From an uncultured bacterium (GTDB lineage: Bacteria; Fidelibacterota; Marinisomatia; Marinisomatales; Marinisomataceae), in the NCBI GenBank assembly GCA_943788675.1, contig CALSRE010000001.1:175400-239399 (forward strand): a DNA stretch of 64,000 bases, given 5' to 3'. Shown here in pieces: positions 27,443-37,740 of this stretch. Each line of letters begins with the position of its first letter. Position 1 is the stretch's first letter. The translations under genes were made by a program, and so were the position numbers. The notes below the pieces were generated by a model. That model had not been told where the DNA came from, searched no databases, and saw only the letters and a program-made list of their open reading frames with translations.

Positions 27443-29364
27443 TATTTATAGCTTCTTGTTTTTAACTTTACGTTTTTATATTGTAGTTCTTCCTTAAAAA
27501 GCTGTGGGCTTTTCTCTTCTGAATATTCCCACGCAGCTACATATTTGTAGTCTTTGTCGTTTCTTTTGGCTTCATTTTCCTCTGTTTGGTATTCTTCTCT
27601 AAAATGTGCCCCACAAGACTCTTTCCTATCTAACGCATCGTGTGCCATTAGCTCTGCAAGTTCTATAAAGTCTTTAATTCTTAGAGCTTTTTCTAGCTCC
27701 TGGTTAACATCTTTGTCGTCTCCAGGAATAGATATTTGACTCCAAAACTTTTGTTTTATTTTCGGAATTTCTTCAAGCGCGTTCTTGAGTCCTTTTTCGT
27801 TTCTTGCCATTCCTATTTTGTCCCACACAATCTTGCCAAGCTCTCTGTGCACTTCGTCGACAGCCAAACTTCCGTCTACTTTCATCAGCTTAGAAATCTC
27901 TTCTTCAGTCTTTTTCTTCGCCTCTACAAATTCTGGCATATCTGTTATATCTTTTTCTAGTGGCTTTTCTTTTGCTAAAAAATCCATAGCGGTGTGCGGA
28001 ACCACAAAGTAACCATCTGCAAGCCCTTGCATCAAAGCGCTTGCTCCCAGTCTATTTGCTCCATGATCTGAAAAGTTGCTTTCTCCTATTGAGAAAAGAC
28101 CATTAATTGTAGTCATAAGGTTGTAGTCTACCCAAAGTCCTCCCATTGTGTAATGAACTGCTGGATATATCTTCATTGGTGTTTGGTATGGGTTTTCATC
28201 TGTAATGTTTTGATACATATCAAAGAGGTTTCCATATTTTTCTCTTATAAAATCTTCACCCTTTTCTTCTATGGCTTTCTGGAAATCTAAATATACCGCA
28301 TATCCAGTTGGCCCAACCCCTCTTCCTTCATCACAGACCTCTTTTGCTCTTCTACTTGCAACGTCTCTCGGGACAAGGTTTCCAAAAGCTGGATAGATTC
28401 TCTCTAAATAATAGTCTCTTTCGTCTTCTGGTATGTCTGTGGCCTTTCTTTGGTCGCTCTTCTTTTTTGGCACCCACACTCTTCCATCGTTCCTTAGGCT
28501 TTCACTCATCAGTGTTAACTTAGACTGAAAGTCGTTCTTTACTGGAATGCACGTTGGGTGAATTTGTGTAAAACTTGGGTTCGCAAACAAGGCTCCTCTT
28601 CTGTGTGCCCTCCAGTTTGCTGTAACGTTGCTTGCCATTGCGTTGGTTGACAAATAATATACGTTTGAATATCCGCCTGTAGCTAAAATTACAACATCGG
28701 CACTGTGGGTTGAAATTTCTCCACTGATCAGATCTCTTGTTACAATGCCTTTTGCTTTTCCGTTTACAAGAACAACGTCTAGCATATCGTGCCTGGAATA
28801 AAATCTTACTTTTTTATTTTCCATTTGTCTACTTAAAGCAGAATAAGCTCCCAACAAGAGCTGTTGTCCTGTTTGTCCTCTGGCATAAAATGTTCTAGAA
28901 ACCTGGACCCCTCCAAAAGAGCGGTTATCAAGCAATCCTCCATATTCTCTTGCAAACGGAACACCCTGTGCAACGCACTGATCAATAATGTTTTTACTTA
29001 TTTCTGCTAACCTATAAACATTGTCTTCCCTTGATCTAAAATCTCCACCCTTTATTGTGTCATAAAAAAGCCTCATTACACTATCGCCGTCGCCCTTATA
29101 GTTTTTTGCTGCGTTAATTCCTCCTTGCGCCGCAATGCTGTGGGCCCTTCTTGGAGACTCATGAAATGAAAACGCATGTACATTAAAACCTTTTTCAGCT
29201 AAAGTTGCTGATGCCGATGCTCCAGCAAGACCTGTTCCTATCACAATAACTTTATATTTGTTAGCCTCTTCTGGTGAAAGCTTTTTAAGTGAGCTTTTAT
29301 AGTCTTCCCATTTTGTATAAAGGTCTCCGTCTGGTGCTTTAGAAAATAAGTTGAAGTCTATCAT
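27442..29364 (-). CDS. sdhA: Succinate dehydrogenase / fumarate reductase flavoprotein subunit
   Basis: 640 residues. I start at ATG 29364 ('[13 protein letters not shown]'), which overlaps the sdhC stop as ATGA; the frame is open 22 codons upstream but lies inside sdhC. FAD fold '[21 protein letters not shown]' (39-59), covalent-FAD His75 in '[10 protein letters not shown]', catalytic 'HPTCIP' and '[13 protein letters not shown]'. Oxidises succinate to fumarate in the TCA cycle; a reverse role cannot be excluded. The form resembles Bacteroidota-type enzymes. Confidence 0.95.
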   Translation of the reverse strand: MIDFNLFSKAPDGDLYTKWEDYKSSLKKLSPEEANKYKVIVIGTGLAGASASATLAEKGFNVHAFSFHESPRRAHSIAAQGGINAAKNYKGDGDSVMRLFYDTIKGGDFRSREDNVYRLAEISKNIIDQCVAQGVPFAREYGGLLDNRSFGGVQVSRTFYARGQTGQQLLLGAYSALSRQMENKKVRFYSRHDMLDVVLVNGKAKGIVTRDLISGEISTHSADVVILATGGYSNVYYLSTNAMASNVTANWRAHRRGALFANPSFTQIHPTCIPVKNDFQSKLTLMSESLRNDGRVWVPKKKSDQRKATDIPEDERDYYLERIYPAFGNLVPRDVASRRAKEVCDEGRGVGPTGYAVYLDFQKAIEEKGEDFIREKYGNLFDMYQNITDENPYQTPMKIYPAVHYTMGGLWVDYNLMTTINGLFSIGESNFSDHGANRLGASALMQGLADGYFVVPHTAMDFLAKEKPLEKDITDMPEFVEAKKKTEEEISKLMKVDGSLAVDEVHRELGKIVWDKIGMARNEKGLKNALEEIPKIKQKFWSQISIPGDDKDVNQELEKALRIKDFIELAELMAHDALDRKESCGAHFREEYQTEENEAKRNDKDYKYVAAWEYSEEKSPQLFKEELQYKNVKLKTRSYK

Positions 29365-30020
29365 ATTATCCTCACAAGAAATCCAAACCATACTGGAATT
29401 GATATAAATCCAAGCGGTATCCAAAACCAAAAAATGGCGGCAATATTATTATATGTTTTTTCATATTTTGTTCCAATTATGCCAAGCGTTTGTCCAGCAG
29501 AGGTTATGCCGTGCTTTAAGTGATAACCAAGCAATGCAATCGCTATAATATAAAAAATTGAAACCAAAGGACTTCCAAACCCAACTTGGCTTTCTGTAAC
29601 AACATAGTAATAACTCATCCCTCTTAGATCAAAATTAAATTTATACCAAAAAGTTGACCAGTGTGTTGCTAAGAATATAAAAACAATACTTCCTGAAAAG
29701 GCGGCATACTTAGCTGCGCCCGGAGTATTTTCTTTGCTGTAAGAGCTGACAACTTTTTTTGCTTTTCTATTTTTTATCCACAACAGAATTCCGCTGTATG
29801 CATGACTAAAGACAAAAAGCACAAGAAAAAATTCTGCTATCCTTATTAAAAATCCAAGCTTGTGTAGCTTTTCTACGTATCCATTAAATGCTGCCTCTCC
29901 AACAAAAAGGAAGAGGTTTCCAAATAGATGAAAAGCCATAAAAAAAGATAGCAACAAGCCTGTGATGGCCATTAAAATTTTTCTTCCTACGGAAGATGTT
30001 AATAGTTTTATTATAGACAT
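29361..30020 (-). CDS. sdhC: Succinate dehydrogenase cytochrome b subunit (b558 type, five helices)
   Basis: 219 residues with about five membrane helices and conserved histidines for two hemes ('[13 protein letters not shown]', '[11 protein letters not shown]', '[10 protein letters not shown]', '[16 protein letters not shown]'). The single-subunit anchor means no sdhD is needed, as in Bacillus and Bacteroidota enzymes. It binds quinone in the inner membrane. First gene of sdhC-sdhA-sdhB; its 97-bp upstream gap holds the operon promoter. Confidence 0.9.
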   Translation of the reverse strand: MSIIKLLTSSVGRKILMAITGLLLSFFMAFHLFGNLFLFVGEAAFNGYVEKLHKLGFLIRIAEFFLVLFVFSHAYSGILLWIKNRKAKKVVSSYSKENTPGAAKYAAFSGSIVFIFLATHWSTFWYKFNFDLRGMSYYYVVTESQVGFGSPLVSIFYIIAIALLGYHLKHGITSAGQTLGIIGTKYEKTYNNIAAIFWFWIPLGFISIPVWFGFLVRII

Positions 30021-30117
30021 GTTTTGGTGATGTTTATTTTAAAACGCATTTATATAAATATAAAGACAAATTGCTTTTAAAAAGCTCTTTCGGTGCTTGT
30101 TTAGTGTTTCACAAAAT
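30021..30117 (-). promoter_or_regulatory. sdhCAB upstream region
   Basis: The 97-bp gap between the MORN-type gene and sdhC. It holds the palindrome GCTTTTAAAAAGC (30073-30085), able to form a small hairpin, and TATAAAT-like elements closer to sdhC. It may combine an end for the upstream gene with the sdh promoter; boxes cannot be fixed. Confidence 0.3.
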
Positions 30118-31239
30118 CTAAAAAGAGAATTCGCTTAGTTTAGGAACTTGTTTTAACACCTCTTCAAAACTGCCTTTGTATGTTTTTTTATTATAGACAA
30201 CCACCCACTCCCCCGAAGGCTTTCCGCTTGCAAAGCTTCCTTTAATCGTTGGGTTTTGTCTTGGTGCTACATATGCCCACTGTCCATTTTTTTGGTTATT
30301 GCTATATGTTCCTTTTCCAAAGAATCTTGAGCTAAAATCAATGTCTGGCCCCTCTGTCCAATCACCCTCTTTTATGTCTGAAACAAAAGTTCCTTCACCG
30401 GTTCTTCTTCCGTTTTTTGCGTACAACGACCAAAGTCCTTCTTTTTTTCCAAACCTGTAGGTTCCGCTCTGTGACCTTTCTAGAGAGCCGTCTTGTTCTG
30501 AGTAATATTCTTCCCAGTCTCCTGTTTTGATACCATCTTTATATTTGCCCTTTCCTCTTGTTTCGGCATAAGGAGAAAGATTATGAAACTCTCCGTATAA
30601 AACTCCTTTTTTATAATTCTCTTGCCACCCCTTGTCTTCTCCCTCTTTGTACCAAGTCCATTTTCCTATTTTTTTGTCTTGATCATACTCGCCCTCACTA
30701 ACCAAAACTTCTTGCGCGTTCCAACTTTTCCACAATCCCTGTCTTTGCCAGTTTTTATAATCTCCCGCTCTTACAACCACCAACGTATTTGGGTCCCACT
30801 CTCTCCACCTGCCTTCGCCGTTATCAAAAACTATTTCTCCTGTTTTTCTGAGCCTGTTTTCTGTGTCTCTACTCCACCGAGTCCACGTTCCAATCGGTTT
30901 ACCGTTTTCATATTTTATGTACTCTAATCGCTTATTGTTGTCCATAGCTCCTGGGAAAACATACGTGATTTGTTCTCCCTCCGGCGTGCCTTTAATATAG
31001 TTTGCCTTTTTTCTTGTACCGTTTTTATAGTCTATTTCTATCCAGGCTCCATCTTTAACGCCCTTTTTGTATGTTCCAAGTTTTTCACCATATTTATCCA
31101 AAACATCTCCAGAAAAGAGCTTATCTGTGTCTGTTATATAGGCTAAATTGTCATCTCCAATTTTAATCTCATCTTCATATATTTCTCCAGAACATGAAAT
31201 AAATAGTATTGTAATAAATAATATAAATGTTTTTTTCAC
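30118..31239 (-). CDS. MORN_2/YwqK-type repeat lipoprotein
   Basis: 373 residues with a lipoprotein signal peptide (lipobox 'LFISC', Cys16), so it is probably anchored in the outer or inner membrane facing the periplasm. The body is a run of about ten 20-30-residue repeats of the 'G-x-W-x-x-W/Y' kind ('GKWTWYKEGE', 'GDWEEYYSEQ', 'EGLWSLYAKNG', 'GEWVVVYNK'), as in MORN_2/YwqK proteins. Function is unknown; such beta-repeat proteins act as binding or structural surfaces. The start is GTG (31239) preceded by AAGGAGAGA. It diverges from ppdK. Confidence 0.8.
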   Translation of the reverse strand: MKKTFILFITILFISCSGEIYEDEIKIGDDNLAYITDTDKLFSGDVLDKYGEKLGTYKKGVKDGAWIEIDYKNGTRKKANYIKGTPEGEQITYVFPGAMDNNKRLEYIKYENGKPIGTWTRWSRDTENRLRKTGEIVFDNGEGRWREWDPNTLVVVRAGDYKNWQRQGLWKSWNAQEVLVSEGEYDQDKKIGKWTWYKEGEDKGWQENYKKGVLYGEFHNLSPYAETRGKGKYKDGIKTGDWEEYYSEQDGSLERSQSGTYRFGKKEGLWSLYAKNGRRTGEGTFVSDIKEGDWTEGPDIDFSSRFFGKGTYSNNQKNGQWAYVAPRQNPTIKGSFASGKPSGEWVVVYNKKTYKGSFEEVLKQVPKLSEFSF

Positions 31240-31304
31240 CGTCTCTCCTTAAGTTAGTTTGAGTCTTAAAGGTTATTTTTGTAAATCAATTAAATGTATT
31301 CATA

Positions 31305-33975
31305 ATGAACAATAAACAAAAAATATATTTTTTTTCTCAGCTTCAAACAGATGGGGACCAACATATGGTTGACACTCTTGGTGGTAAGGGTGCAAACATT
31401 GCAGAAATGTGCAAACTAGGCCTTCCGGTTCCTCCGGGGTTTACACTAGCCACGTCGCTTTGTTCAGATTATCTAAAAAAGGGCTCTCTTTCTGTTTCGT
31501 TAAAAAAAAACATTAAATCAAACGTTATAAAAGTCGAAAAGGTGCTCGAAAAATCTTTTGGTGGTGATGACCCTCTTTTGCTTTCAGTAAGGTCTGGTGC
31601 TCCAGTTTCAATGCCAGGTATGATGGAAACAATTTTAAACATTGGCCTTACTTCTCAAACAATACCTCGCATGATTCAAAAATCGGGTAGCGAACGTTTT
31701 GTTTATGACAGCTACAGAAGGCTAATTATGATGTATGCGGACGTGGTAATGGAAAAAGCCTTAGGCTTAAACAAAAAAAAATATTCAATAAGAGAAAAAA
31801 TGGAAGACCTTTTACAAAAAACAAAAAAAACAAAAGGTTATAAAAACGACTCTTTTATGACCGCTAAAGACTGGAAATCTCTCTCAAAAAAATATTTGGT
31901 TATGGTTGAAAAAACTTTTGGCGTTCCCTTTCCTGATAACCAGTATGAACAACTTTTCGGCGCCACAGAGGCTGTGTTTGCTAGCTGGAACGGTAAAAGG
32001 GCTCGTGAATATAGGTCGTTTGAAAAAATTTCTTCCTCTATGGGTACCGCCGTTAATATACAGGCCATGGTTTTTGGCAATCTAGGGAGTAACTGTGGAA
32101 CCGGTGTTGCTTTTACAAGAAACCCATCAACAGGAGAAAATGTATTTTTTGGTGAGTGGCTACCTGATGCCCAGGGCGAAGATGTTGTAGCAGGCATAAG
32201 AACACCACACCCCATCGTTGGTAAAAAAAACTCCCTTTCTTCTGTCATGCCCGAAGCATTTAATGCGCTGAATCGCGTTAGAAAACAACTTGAAAAACAC
32301 TATGACGATATGCAGGATATTGAATTTACAATTCAGGACAAAAAGCTTTGGATGCTACAAACTAGAAGAGGAAAAAGATCTGGAATCGCTGCAATTAAAA
32401 TTGCTACAGACATGGTTGAAGAAAAATTGATTTCCAAAAAAGAGGCTGTGCGTAGAGTAAAGCCTCTACAAATTTATGAAAGTCTTTTAAAAAATATCGA
32501 GCCAGAGGAGATAGAAAATAATGCACCCTTGGGTCGGGGTCTTCCGGCGGGACCTGGCGCCTCTTTTGGTTCTGTAGTTTTTTCTGCTGAAAAAGCAGAG
32601 GCTCTTGGTAAAAAAGGAAAGAAGGTTATTTTAGTAAGAGAAGAAACCTCTCCTGAAGATATACATGGCATGCACTATTCTGAAGGGATACTTACAAGCA
32701 GAGGCGGGCTAACAAGCCACGCGGCCCTTGTTGCGAGAGGTTGGGGTAAAAGCTGTGTTGTCGGCTGTCAAACTCTTGTAATTAATAAAAAGTCAGCTTT
32801 TGCGAAGCTTGGGAATACAAAAATTAAAGAGGGGGATTTTATCACTCTCAACGGGTCTTCCGGTGAAATTTTTCTTGGCCGCCTTAAACTGTTTCAAAAC
32901 CCTATTAATTCTTCTGGCCCTTTAAATGAACTATTGTCTTGGGCAGATAAGATAAGGAAGTTAAAAATTAGAACTAATGCTGATACCCCAGAGGACTGTG
33001 AAAGAGCATTAAGCTTTGGTGCGGAGGGTGTAGGGCTCTGTAGAACCGAACATATGTTTTTCGATGAAAAAAGGGTACACGACTTTAGAAAAATGATTTT
33101 ATCGGGGTCAGAAAAAGAGAGGTTGGTTCACCTAAAAAAACTTCTTCCCTATCAAACAAAAGATTTTTATGGTATACTTAAAAAAATGAACGGCATGCCT
33201 GTTACGGTAAGACTTCTTGACCCTCCGCTTCATGAATTTATCAGCATTAATCCAAAAGAGTTGAAATTGCTTTCTTCGGATCTTGGGCTTTCTTCTGGAG
33301 AAGTTGAAGAAAGAGTTAAACTGTTAAAAGAGTCCAATCCAATGCTGGGCCATCGCGGATGCAGACTAGGAATTTCATACCCTGAAATTACTGCAATGCA
33401 AACAAGGGCAATATTGGGTGCGGCCTTCAAGCTTCAAAAACAGGGGCTTTCTCCTAAAGTTGAGCTGATGATACCTCTTGTGTCTCATTTAAACGAATTT
33501 GTAAGTCAAAAAAATATTGTTATGCGTCGTTTACGAAGAGCTAAAAACAAAACACAAAACAACTTTGTTTTTTAAGGTTGGAACAATGATTGAGGTCCCT
33601 CGAGCCTGTCTTGTCGCAGAAAGTATTGCAAAAAATGCTGACTTTTTTAGCTTTGGGACAAATGACCTAACTCAAACCACTTTTGGTTTTAGCAGAGACG
33701 ATACTGGGTCATTTTTTCCTCATTATTTTGAAAAAGATATTATAAGCACAGACCCTTTTGAGCAAATAGATCGAGAGGGCGTTGGAAAGCTCATGTCTCT
33801 TGCTGTTAAAGATGCTAGAGCTGCTAAAAACAAAATCTCAATTGGTATATGTGGAGAGCACGGTGGGGAACCAAACAGTATATCGTTTTGCAAAGAATTG
33901 GGTCTTGACTATGTGAGTTGTTCTCCTTATCGTGTTCCTATTGCGCGTCTAGCAGCGGCGCAGGTTGAACTATGA
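31305..33975 (+). pseudogene. ppdK: Pyruvate, phosphate dikinase, broken by one +1 frameshift
   Basis: Interconverts pyruvate, ATP and Pi with PEP, AMP and PPi. Frame 1 (31305-33575) carries the nucleotide-grasp domain ('LGGKGANIAEMCKLGLPVPPGF') and the phosphohistidine domain with His472 in 'GGLTSHAALVARGWGK'. It then derails after 'VMR' near 33525-33532. The rest of the PEP/pyruvate barrel continues in the +1 frame ('[12 protein letters not shown]', '[18 protein letters not shown]', 'GICGEHGG', '[17 protein letters not shown]') to 33975. Joined length is about 889 residues, as expected. Every domain is otherwise intact, so this is either a recent mutation or a one-base sequence error. PPi-dependent metabolism would fit with hppA. 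Confidence 0.9.
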
Positions 33976-35168
33976 ATAAAAAATTTCAAATAATTATTTT
34001 TGGTGCTTCCGGTTTTACTGGTGAGCTTTGCGCAAATTACTTATCTAAAACTTATCCTGAGGTTTCTTTTGCTATTGCAGGAAGAAACAAAGAAAAGCTC
34101 AAAAAAATTAAAAGCCAAAACATTTTGTCTTGCCCCATCGTTGTTGCCGACTCTTTCGATAGAGCTTCATTGAACGCTATGTGCAAACAAGCTAATGTTA
34201 TTTTATCTACCGCTGGTCCATATCATAAATATGGATCTCACCTGCTTAGTGCGTGTGTTGAAAACGATTGTCATTATGTAGATATAACCGGTGAAAGCTT
34301 TTGGGTAAAGGAGCAAATCGAAAAACACCATGATGCCGCGAAAGCAAAGAGCCTTCGAATAATTAATGCGTGTGGTTTTGATTCCGTTCCTTCTGATTTA
34401 GGTGTATTTTTTGCAGTTAACAGCGTCAAGGGCGATGTTCAAAGCGTTGAAGGTTTTCATTCTTGGAAGGGCGAAGCGTCTGGGGGAACCATTGAAACAA
34501 TGTTTTCTTCGGCAGATGCAAAACCCGTAAAAGGCGGAATGGGAAAGTTCTCGCTTAACCCAAAAAACTCGGTCTCTGATAAACAGAAAAGAAACACAAA
34601 CGATAAAATCAAAATACGTCAAGTTAGTCAGTTGGGTGGCTGGACCGGCCCCTTTGTTATGGCTTTACCCAATACTCGTGTTGTTAGAAGATCTGCCGCT
34701 CTTTCTAAAAAAAGCGGAAAATATTATGGCGAAGACTTTGTATATCATGAGGGTGCCTTTTATTCTCGTCGTGGCCCCGCTTGGAAAGTCTCAATAATGA
34801 CAGTGCTGCTGGGAGCTTTTATATTTTCTCCCCTAAGAAAGTTTATAAGGCCCTTCTTTAGAAAGCCTGGACAAGGACCCTCTCAGGAGGCAATGGATGC
34901 AGGATTTTTTAAGAGTAAATTTTTAGTTAAGACAAATGATGGATTTAGTGCTTTTGAAATGGCGGCAAGTGGAGACCCGGGATATAAAATGACTTCAAGG
35001 ATGGCTGTCGAAAGCGCACTTTGCTTATCTATAGAAGATCCAGAAACTCTTCCTGGAGGAAAAAGCTTCGGGGGTCTATTAACGCCGTCAATTGGTTTAG
35101 GAGACGTTCTTATTAAAAGATTGAAAAATATTGGTGTTACTTTCAAAGAAATTAAAACTGTCGCTTAA
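33972..35168 (+). CDS. Saccharopine dehydrogenase-like NADP-binding protein (trans-acting enoyl reductase type)
   Basis: 398 residues. N-terminal Rossmann fold '[18 protein letters not shown]' (about 7-24), then '[10 protein letters not shown]', '[33 protein letters not shown]' and '[14 protein letters not shown]', the signature of saccharopine-dehydrogenase-like/trans-acting enoyl reductases. A hydrophobic stretch near '[19 protein letters not shown]' suggests membrane or lipid association. The substrate is unknown; lipid reduction is a guess from family members. The start overlaps the ppdK end (ATGA) and the stop interlocks with the convergent Smr gene (TTAA). Confidence 0.75.
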   Translation: MNKKFQIIIFGASGFTGELCANYLSKTYPEVSFAIAGRNKEKLKKIKSQNILSCPIVVADSFDRASLNAMCKQANVILSTAGPYHKYGSHLLSACVENDCHYVDITGESFWVKEQIEKHHDAAKAKSLRIINACGFDSVPSDLGVFFAVNSVKGDVQSVEGFHSWKGEASGGTIETMFSSADAKPVKGGMGKFSLNPKNSVSDKQKRNTNDKIKIRQVSQLGGWTGPFVMALPNTRVVRRSAALSKKSGKYYGEDFVYHEGAFYSRRGPAWKVSIMTVLLGAFIFSPLRKFIRPFFRKPGQGPSQEAMDAGFFKSKFLVKTNDGFSAFEMAASGDPGYKMTSRMAVESALCLSIEDPETLPGGKSFGGLLTPSIGLGDVLIKRLKNIGVTFKEIKTVA

Positions 35169-35485
35169 AGCCAAAAAATTGTTATTCCGGGGTTTCTATT
35201 GTTAAAATCTCTATCCTCTTTGTTTGAAAGTTCGGACCTCATGTCCACTGCGCTTTTATTAAACGTATCATAATTTTCTCCAGGTATTACCGCCGTAAAC
35301 CTACCTTCTTGCTCTTTTGCCCAAGCCCTTACCTTCTCTGCTACCCTACCAGACCCTAGGCCGTGAACAACCTTAACCGCAACAACGTTGTGTTCATTTT
35401 TTGCTGTGCTAATTGCAGTTTCTAACAAGATTAGCGCCTCCTCCGAAGACTGTCCTGCGTGTGCTATATCAACCTTTTTAATCAT
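35165..35485 (-). CDS. Small Smr-domain protein
   Basis: 106 residues. 'VDIAHAGQSSEEALILLETAISTAKNEHNVVAVKVVHGLGSGRVAEKVRAWAKEQ' fits the Smr (MutS2 C-terminal) fold: a D-x-H-like start, long helix, then HGxGxG. Smr domains nick or bind nucleic acids, often branched DNA or collided-ribosome mRNA. The canonical leading 'DLHG' reads 'DIAHAG', so the catalytic state is uncertain. The gene stands alone between convergent and divergent neighbours. Confidence 0.65.
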   Translation of the reverse strand: MIKKVDIAHAGQSSEEALILLETAISTAKNEHNVVAVKVVHGLGSGRVAEKVRAWAKEQEGRFTAVIPGENYDTFNKSAVDMRSELSNKEDRDFNNRNPGITIFWL

Positions 35486-35520
35486 AATATAAATTAATTA
35501 TAAAACTGTTACCTCTAACA

Positions 35521-36949
35521 ATGTTTTATAAAAATTCATATATTATTTATGTGCAACACATAGACAACACCTTCAAATCTCAACAAAAAAACTGCGTTTC
35601 TTTGTCGCTAACAAGCAGCAAACAAAGGAAGGTAAAGATTCAAAATTTATTAAATAATTTTTTAGCAATGGAAGAAGAGGTGCTCAGCGCCCTATCAAAA
35701 GATTTGGGTAAAAGTAAAACAGAGGTGTATTTGGCTGAAATTCTTGGCGTAAAAACTGAGGCTCTTTTTGCAATTAAAAACATTAAAAAATGGATGAAAA
35801 AAAGAAGGGTTCCTACTCCATTGTCTATTTCTTTTACAAAAAGCTGGGTCAAACCTGAGCCGAAAGGGTCTGTTTTAATCATTTCACCTTGGAACTACCC
35901 AATTATGCTGTGCTTAAATCCCTCTGATTGCTGCAATTGCTGCTGGGAACACGGCAATTATAAAGCCTTCTGAGCTTACACCCGAATCAGGAAAAGTTCT
36001 TCAAGAGTTAATAAAAAGAACCTTTAGTGAAAACGAGGTTTCTGTGATTTTAGGCGAGAAAAGCGTAGCAGAAAAACTGCTTACTCTTCCCTTTAATCAT
36101 ATCTTGTTTACAGGAAGCCCTGAAATTGGAAAAATTGTTATGCGCGCTGCTGCAAAACACCTATCCGGCGTCACTCTTGAATTAGGCGGAAAGTCCCCAA
36201 CCGTGATTGACAGCTCTGCCAATATTAAAGATGCTGCGTGGAAAATAGCTTTTTTCAAGTTTGCTAACGCAGGACAAACCTGCACCGCTCCAGATTATAT
36301 TTTATGTGAAGAGTCGGTTCACGACAAACTTGTTCAAGAATTAAATAAAAACATTATACATTTTTTTGGTGGAAACATTCGGGCTGGATCTAAAGACTAT
36401 TGCTCTATTGCTAATGAACTTCATTTTAATAGGCTTGAAACAATGCTTGAAGAGTCTAAAAACCATGGCGCGGTTGTTGCTTGTGGCGGCAACAAAAACA
36501 AAGAGGATCTCTACATATCACCAACCGTTTTAACGGGGGTACAGCCCGAAAATCCCGTTTTGAGCGAAGAAATATTTGGCCCACTGTTGCCCATTGTCAA
36601 GGTTAAGGGGGTTAATGAGGCCATTAACTACATTAATGGAAAACCTAAACCTTTGGCCCTATATTTGTTTAGTAAAAACAAAACAAACCAAAACTTAGTT
36701 TTAAATTCAACATCCAGTGGTGGTCTAGTAATAAACGACTGTGTCTTGCATCACACAAATCCAAATCTACCTTTTGGCGGAATTAACAATAGCGGCGTTG
36801 GAAGTTATCATGGAAAGTTTGGGTTTGATGCCTTCTCTCACCAAAAAGCTGTTATGGAAAGCAGTGGACTTTCTCCTTTTAAGCTTATGCTTCCGCCATA
36901 CACCGAAACAAAGGTGCGTTTAGCTAATTTAATAAAAAAATTCTTCTAG
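35521..36949 (+). pseudogene. Aldehyde dehydrogenase (class 3 type), broken by one +1 frameshift
   Basis: NAD(P)-dependent oxidation of aldehydes. The first 133 codons read as ALDH ('ALSKDLGKSKTEVYLAEI', '[17 protein letters not shown]') and derail at CCCTCTG (35920-35926). The +1 frame continues 'PLIAAIAAGNTAIIKPSE', 'FTGSPEIGK', 'LELGGKSPTV', 'NAGQTCTAPDY' (catalytic Cys) and 'PVLSEEIFGPLLPI' to 36949. Joined length is about 474 residues, as expected for class 3 ALDH. Only this single extra base spoils the gene. Fatty-aldehyde substrates are usual for class 3. The 3' end overlaps mltB by 26 bp. Confidence 0.88.
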
Positions 36950-37736
36950 ATATTTCATTTCTAAGGTCTATTATAACGTTAGCATATTTATCTGACCTGT
37001 TATAGGTACGAACACCTCTCCACGCTTTTGATTTGTGAGAAAAATTAAAGTCGTTTTTTGGGTATCCGTTTTCAACAAGATAATATGCGATGCTACCCAA
37101 CACATCCTCCCACTCATAAGGATTTTTCTGGCCATCTTTGTTATAGTCAACTGAAAGCCTGTTAAAGCTTGAAGGTATAAATTGACCATAACCAAACGCT
37201 CCTGCATAAGAACCCTCAATACTGAAAGGGTCTATGTTGTTCTGGCTGCAAAAAACAAGGAACTCTGCTATCTCTTTGGTTGCCCATTTAGACCTTTTGG
37301 GCATATTTTTGGCTTGAGTGTATAGAGAATTCATGACAGAAAACTCCTTTGTTTTTTGACCGTAGTTTGTTTCTACTCCAACGATTGCAACAACAATTAG
37401 GGGGTCAATTTCAAACTCTCTTGTAATTTTTGCTAGAAGGCTTTTGTTTTCACTGTAAAATCTTGCCCCGCCAGCTATGCGCGCTTCGTTTATAAATATT
37501 TTTTTATATTCCAAATATGTTTTAATCTTTTCTGGCTTCTTTTGAAATCTTTTTATTATCACTTCTTCTTCCTGAAGCCTTTGATCGTTAAAAACCTCAA
37601 CAATATATTCGGTTGTTATCTCCCCAGAAGACTCTATGTGTGATATAACCGCTTTAAGAACTTCTTCTTTTTCGTTAGCAAACAAAAAAGAAATACAAAA
37701 AACAATGCTTAGTTTCTTGATATGGTTTATTTTCAT
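36924..37736 (-). CDS. mltB: Lytic murein transglycosylase B family protein
   Basis: 270 residues from ATG 37736, where a signal-peptide-like N-terminus begins ('MKINHIKKLSIVFCISFLFANEK'); the frame is open 37 codons upstream but there overlaps the divergent transporter. The catalytic Glu is in 'VAIVGVETNYGQ'; 'GSYAGAFGYGQFIPSSF', 'VDYNKDGQKNPYEWEDVLGSIAYYLVENGYP' follow, as in MltB/SltB. Cleaves peptidoglycan glycan strands in the periplasm, making 1,6-anhydromuropeptides. No lipobox is seen. Confidence 0.88.
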   Translation of the reverse strand: MKINHIKKLSIVFCISFLFANEKEEVLKAVISHIESSGEITTEYIVEVFNDQRLQEEEVIIKRFQKKPEKIKTYLEYKKIFINEARIAGGARFYSENKSLLAKITREFEIDPLIVVAIVGVETNYGQKTKEFSVMNSLYTQAKNMPKRSKWATKEIAEFLVFCSQNNIDPFSIEGSYAGAFGYGQFIPSSFNRLSVDYNKDGQKNPYEWEDVLGSIAYYLVENGYPKNDFNFSHKSKAWRGVRTYNRSDKYANVIIDLRNEISRRIFLLN

Positions 37737-37740
37737 TTCA

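Noticed and set aside
29774-29782. Perfect DnaA box TTATCCACA in sdhC
   Set aside because: It is isolated, inside coding sequence and 28 kb from dnaA. One such 9-mer in 64 kb of both strands is about what chance allows. It also warns against overvaluing single boxes.
30104-30119. parS-like half site TGTTTCAC near sdhC
   Set aside because: Only one arm matches; the other reads AAAATC. Similar halves occur at about 39697, 44911, 59010 and 63969 and lack the palindrome.
33522-33532. Programmed +1 frameshift in ppdK
   Set aside because: No stop codon, Shine-Dalgarno-like stimulator or known slippery pattern as in prfB is seen; error or mutation is simpler.
33517-33975. Separate 152-residue gene after ppdK
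   Set aside because: It is the C-terminal PEP-utilising barrel of PPDK in the shifted frame, not an independent gene.
36044-36949. Separate 301-residue aldehyde dehydrogenase gene
   Set aside because: It is the remainder of the frameshifted aldehyde dehydrogenase beginning at 35521; its own start lies in mid-domain.
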